From Kineothrix alysoides (lineage in GTDB: Bacteria > Bacillota > Clostridia > Lachnospirales > Lachnospiraceae), in contig NZ_JPNB01000001.1 in NCBI RefSeq assembly GCF_000732725.1, positions 1,736,001 through 1,800,000 on the forward strand: a stretch of DNA of 64,000 bases. Direction: 5' to 3'. Positions 62,866 to 64,000 of the stretch are shown here, piece by piece. The position numbers and the translations under genes are program-made. A model generated the notes under the pieces. It ran no database searches, was not told where the DNA came from, and worked only from the letters and a program-made list of their open reading frames with translations. The stretch's first letter is position 1. The number at the start of each line of letters is the position of its first letter.

Positions 62866-63260
62866 TTACAAATCTTCCAATTCAACAGGCTCACCTGAAA
62901 AATCGGATACAACAGCCTTCATTCTATCTATATAGAATACCGCAAGCTTTCCATCATTAACACTATATGTATTTTTCAAAAAAGAATTAGCTTCCAACAT
63001 TGCTTCTTTAACTTCAATCGCCTCATCTACAACGGCATTTCCCGTAATCCTTATCCATTTTCCTTTTACTATACCGGCTATCTCTATTTTAGGATTTCTG
63101 ATAAACTGTGCGTAAACCTTTTTGTCATTACTTGTTGCCAAATATATCTTTCCATTGTATTCTACCGTTGCACCAAAGGGCCGTACCCTTGGCTGGTCAT
63201 CTTCTACAGTAGCAAGATAATATGTCTTTGCCTCTTTTAAAAATCAACTACTTTACTCAT
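62866..63260 (-). pseudogene. Pyridoxamine 5'-phosphate oxidase-like protein, one frameshift
   Basis: ATG at 63260 follows AGAAGGAG and reads MSKVVDF then stops. In the next frame the protein goes on LKEAKTYYLATVEDDQPRVR, PFGATVEYNGKIYLATSND, and then to the end as an open frame. Adding one base in the A5 run at 63239-63243 (T5 on the coding strand) restores a single 131-residue protein of normal length for the small FMN-binding split-barrel family. As written, only a 91-residue C-terminal part from an internal ATG could be made, lacking the flavin-binding start. Confidence 0.85.
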
Positions 63261-63282
63261 TTTAATTAATCTCCTTCTGTAT

Positions 63283-63505
63283 TTAGCTGCATGCATGGGG
63301 ACCGGATATGGTCACGTTTTCACCTTTTCTCGCCTTGTACTGCTCGTCTTCCGGTATGGAAACCATATGTTTTCCTTTAGTATCGAAAACGGATAAGGTT
63401 CTTTGTCTTGTTCCTTAAGCTTTTCTATGAGACTATATCGAACAGTTCATAATTTCGATAGAGTTCGTCGGAGACAATTTCCATTTGGTGTGCATTCAGA
63501 CTCAT
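63283..63505 (-). pseudogene. Small protein reading frame broken in two places
   Basis: ATG at 63505 opens MSLNAHQMEIVSDELYRNYELF. After a shift near 63440 another frame reads RYSLIEKLKEQDKEPYP, and after a second near 63390 the third frame reads VFDTKGKHMVSIPEDEQYKA then RKGENVTISGPHACS to TAA at 63283. Two added bases would give one 74-residue protein. The family is not recognised. The gene lies just before the frameshifted oxidase-like gene. Confidence 0.5.
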
Positions 63506-63544
63506 ATTATCAAATCCTTTCTTATTTCTTTTACACTTTTCTAT

Positions 63545-64000
63545 TCACTTAATGTTTAACAACTTCTCCGCGTTCAGATGTGCAAATTTTTCTTTCTCTT
63601 CCTCAGATAAACTACTGTTTAAAATAAAGCTTTCTGCTTCTTTCGTTGAAACATATGGGTAATCTACAGAAAATAGAATCCGATCGATTCCTATGGTTTC
63701 TACACACATATCCAAAAGCGCCTGCGTAAACATACCACTTGGTGTAATGTACATATTTTCCTTCAGATAATCACTTGGTTTTTTCTTTAATCCGGTCATT
63801 TCCGCAGAAAAAGTGGAATCAAAACGATCAAAAAAATATGTTAAAGTTTCACCCCAGTGACCTAAAATCATTTGCAATTTCGGGAATCTGTCAAATGTTC
63901 CGGATAATACCATATGCAACATCTGTGTTCCAGCATCCACATGCCATCCATATCCACTTGTAGCCATACGGGTGCTTACCGCAGGGCTTAGGTTCCCCGC
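63545..64000 (-). CDS. Amidohydrolase-family protein, 5' part missing
   Basis: The frame is open to the right edge of the window and ends at 63545, so about 151 C-terminal residues are visible. They match the metal-dependent TIM-barrel amidohydrolase-2 family (ACMSD/decarboxylase-like): FPKLQMILGHWGETL with the metal-binding His, then MYITPSGMF and the conserved DRILFSVDYPYVS with its Asp. The visible part is intact. The substrate cannot be deduced; such enzymes decarboxylate aromatic acids or hydrolyse lactones. Confidence 0.88.
   Translation of the reverse strand, partial: AGNLSPAVSTRMATSGYGWHVDAGTQMLHMVLSGTFDRFPKLQMILGHWGETLTYFFDRFDSTFSAEMTGLKKKPSDYLKENMYITPSGMFTQALLDMCVETIGIDRILFSVDYPYVSTKEAESFILNSSLSEEEKEKFAHLNAEKLLNIK

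Noticed and set aside
1-64000. tRNA, rRNA, phage or intact insertion sequence
   Set aside because: No cloverleaf, rRNA-like block, transposase or phage structural gene was recognised by reading; a dedicated tRNA/rRNA scan was not possible here.

Overview
The window looks like chromosomal DNA of a low-to-moderate G+C anaerobic Firmicute, most likely a gut-type member of the Lachnospiraceae/Clostridia. The evidence is AAGGAGG-type ribosome sites, TTGACA/TATAAT promoters with 17-bp spacers, several extracellular sugar ABC systems that lack their own ATPase, many methyl-accepting chemotaxis proteins, a Bce-type peptide-resistance module and secreted glycoside hydrolases. This placement is inference; no rRNA, tRNA, CRISPR array, prophage or intact insertion sequence was recognised.

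Layout. 0-10 kb: a cut-off membrane protein, then a MoxR ATPase / DUF58 / membrane transglutaminase operon facing a cupin, a lipoprotein and a secreted glucosaminidase. 10-18 kb: an unusual soluble chemoreceptor with a C-terminal sugar-binding domain, a GNAT/DJ-1 fusion, a DUF1848 protein, two tandem glutathione peroxidases and a membrane chemoreceptor. 18-27.5 kb: a galactonate operon (binding protein, two permeases, GH35 beta-galactosidase, DgoD, DgoK, KDPGal-type aldolase, IclR regulator). 28-33 kb: a complete two-component system plus Bce-type ABC transporter, with a good match to a BceR-type site in front of the transporter. 33-40 kb: two small proteins, a TetR-linked ABC-2 exporter, a membrane-anchored class D beta-lactamase-like protein, a lipoprotein, an AAC(3)-family acetyltransferase and a HAD phosphatase. 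40-44 kb: panBCD preceded by a long leader with a terminator and an 11-codon stub, and followed by a leuB-like scrap and an HD-domain gene. 44-47 kb: a MarR regulator with an ABC exporter. 47-59 kb: a beta-glucan locus (GH16, chemoreceptor, anchored binding protein, ABC transporter, YesM/YesN pair, GH5). 59-64 kb: a P-loop kinase, an azoreductase, two tandem SDR paralogues, two frameshifted small genes and a partial amidohydrolase.

How they work together. Two catabolic loci follow the same plan: a secreted or intracellular glycosidase, a binding protein, a MalF/MalG permease pair, a local regulator, and a strong hairpin between the binding-protein and permease genes. The beta-glucan locus also carries its own chemoreceptor next to a second binding protein. 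The 28-33 kb block is a self-contained envelope-stress module.

Gene decay or sequence error. Single-base frame breaks, several in short homopolymers, occur in the GH16 gene, a pyridoxamine-oxidase-like gene, a 74-residue reading frame and a coding-like stretch upstream of the HAD gene. Reads are needed to decide whether these are real pseudogenes.
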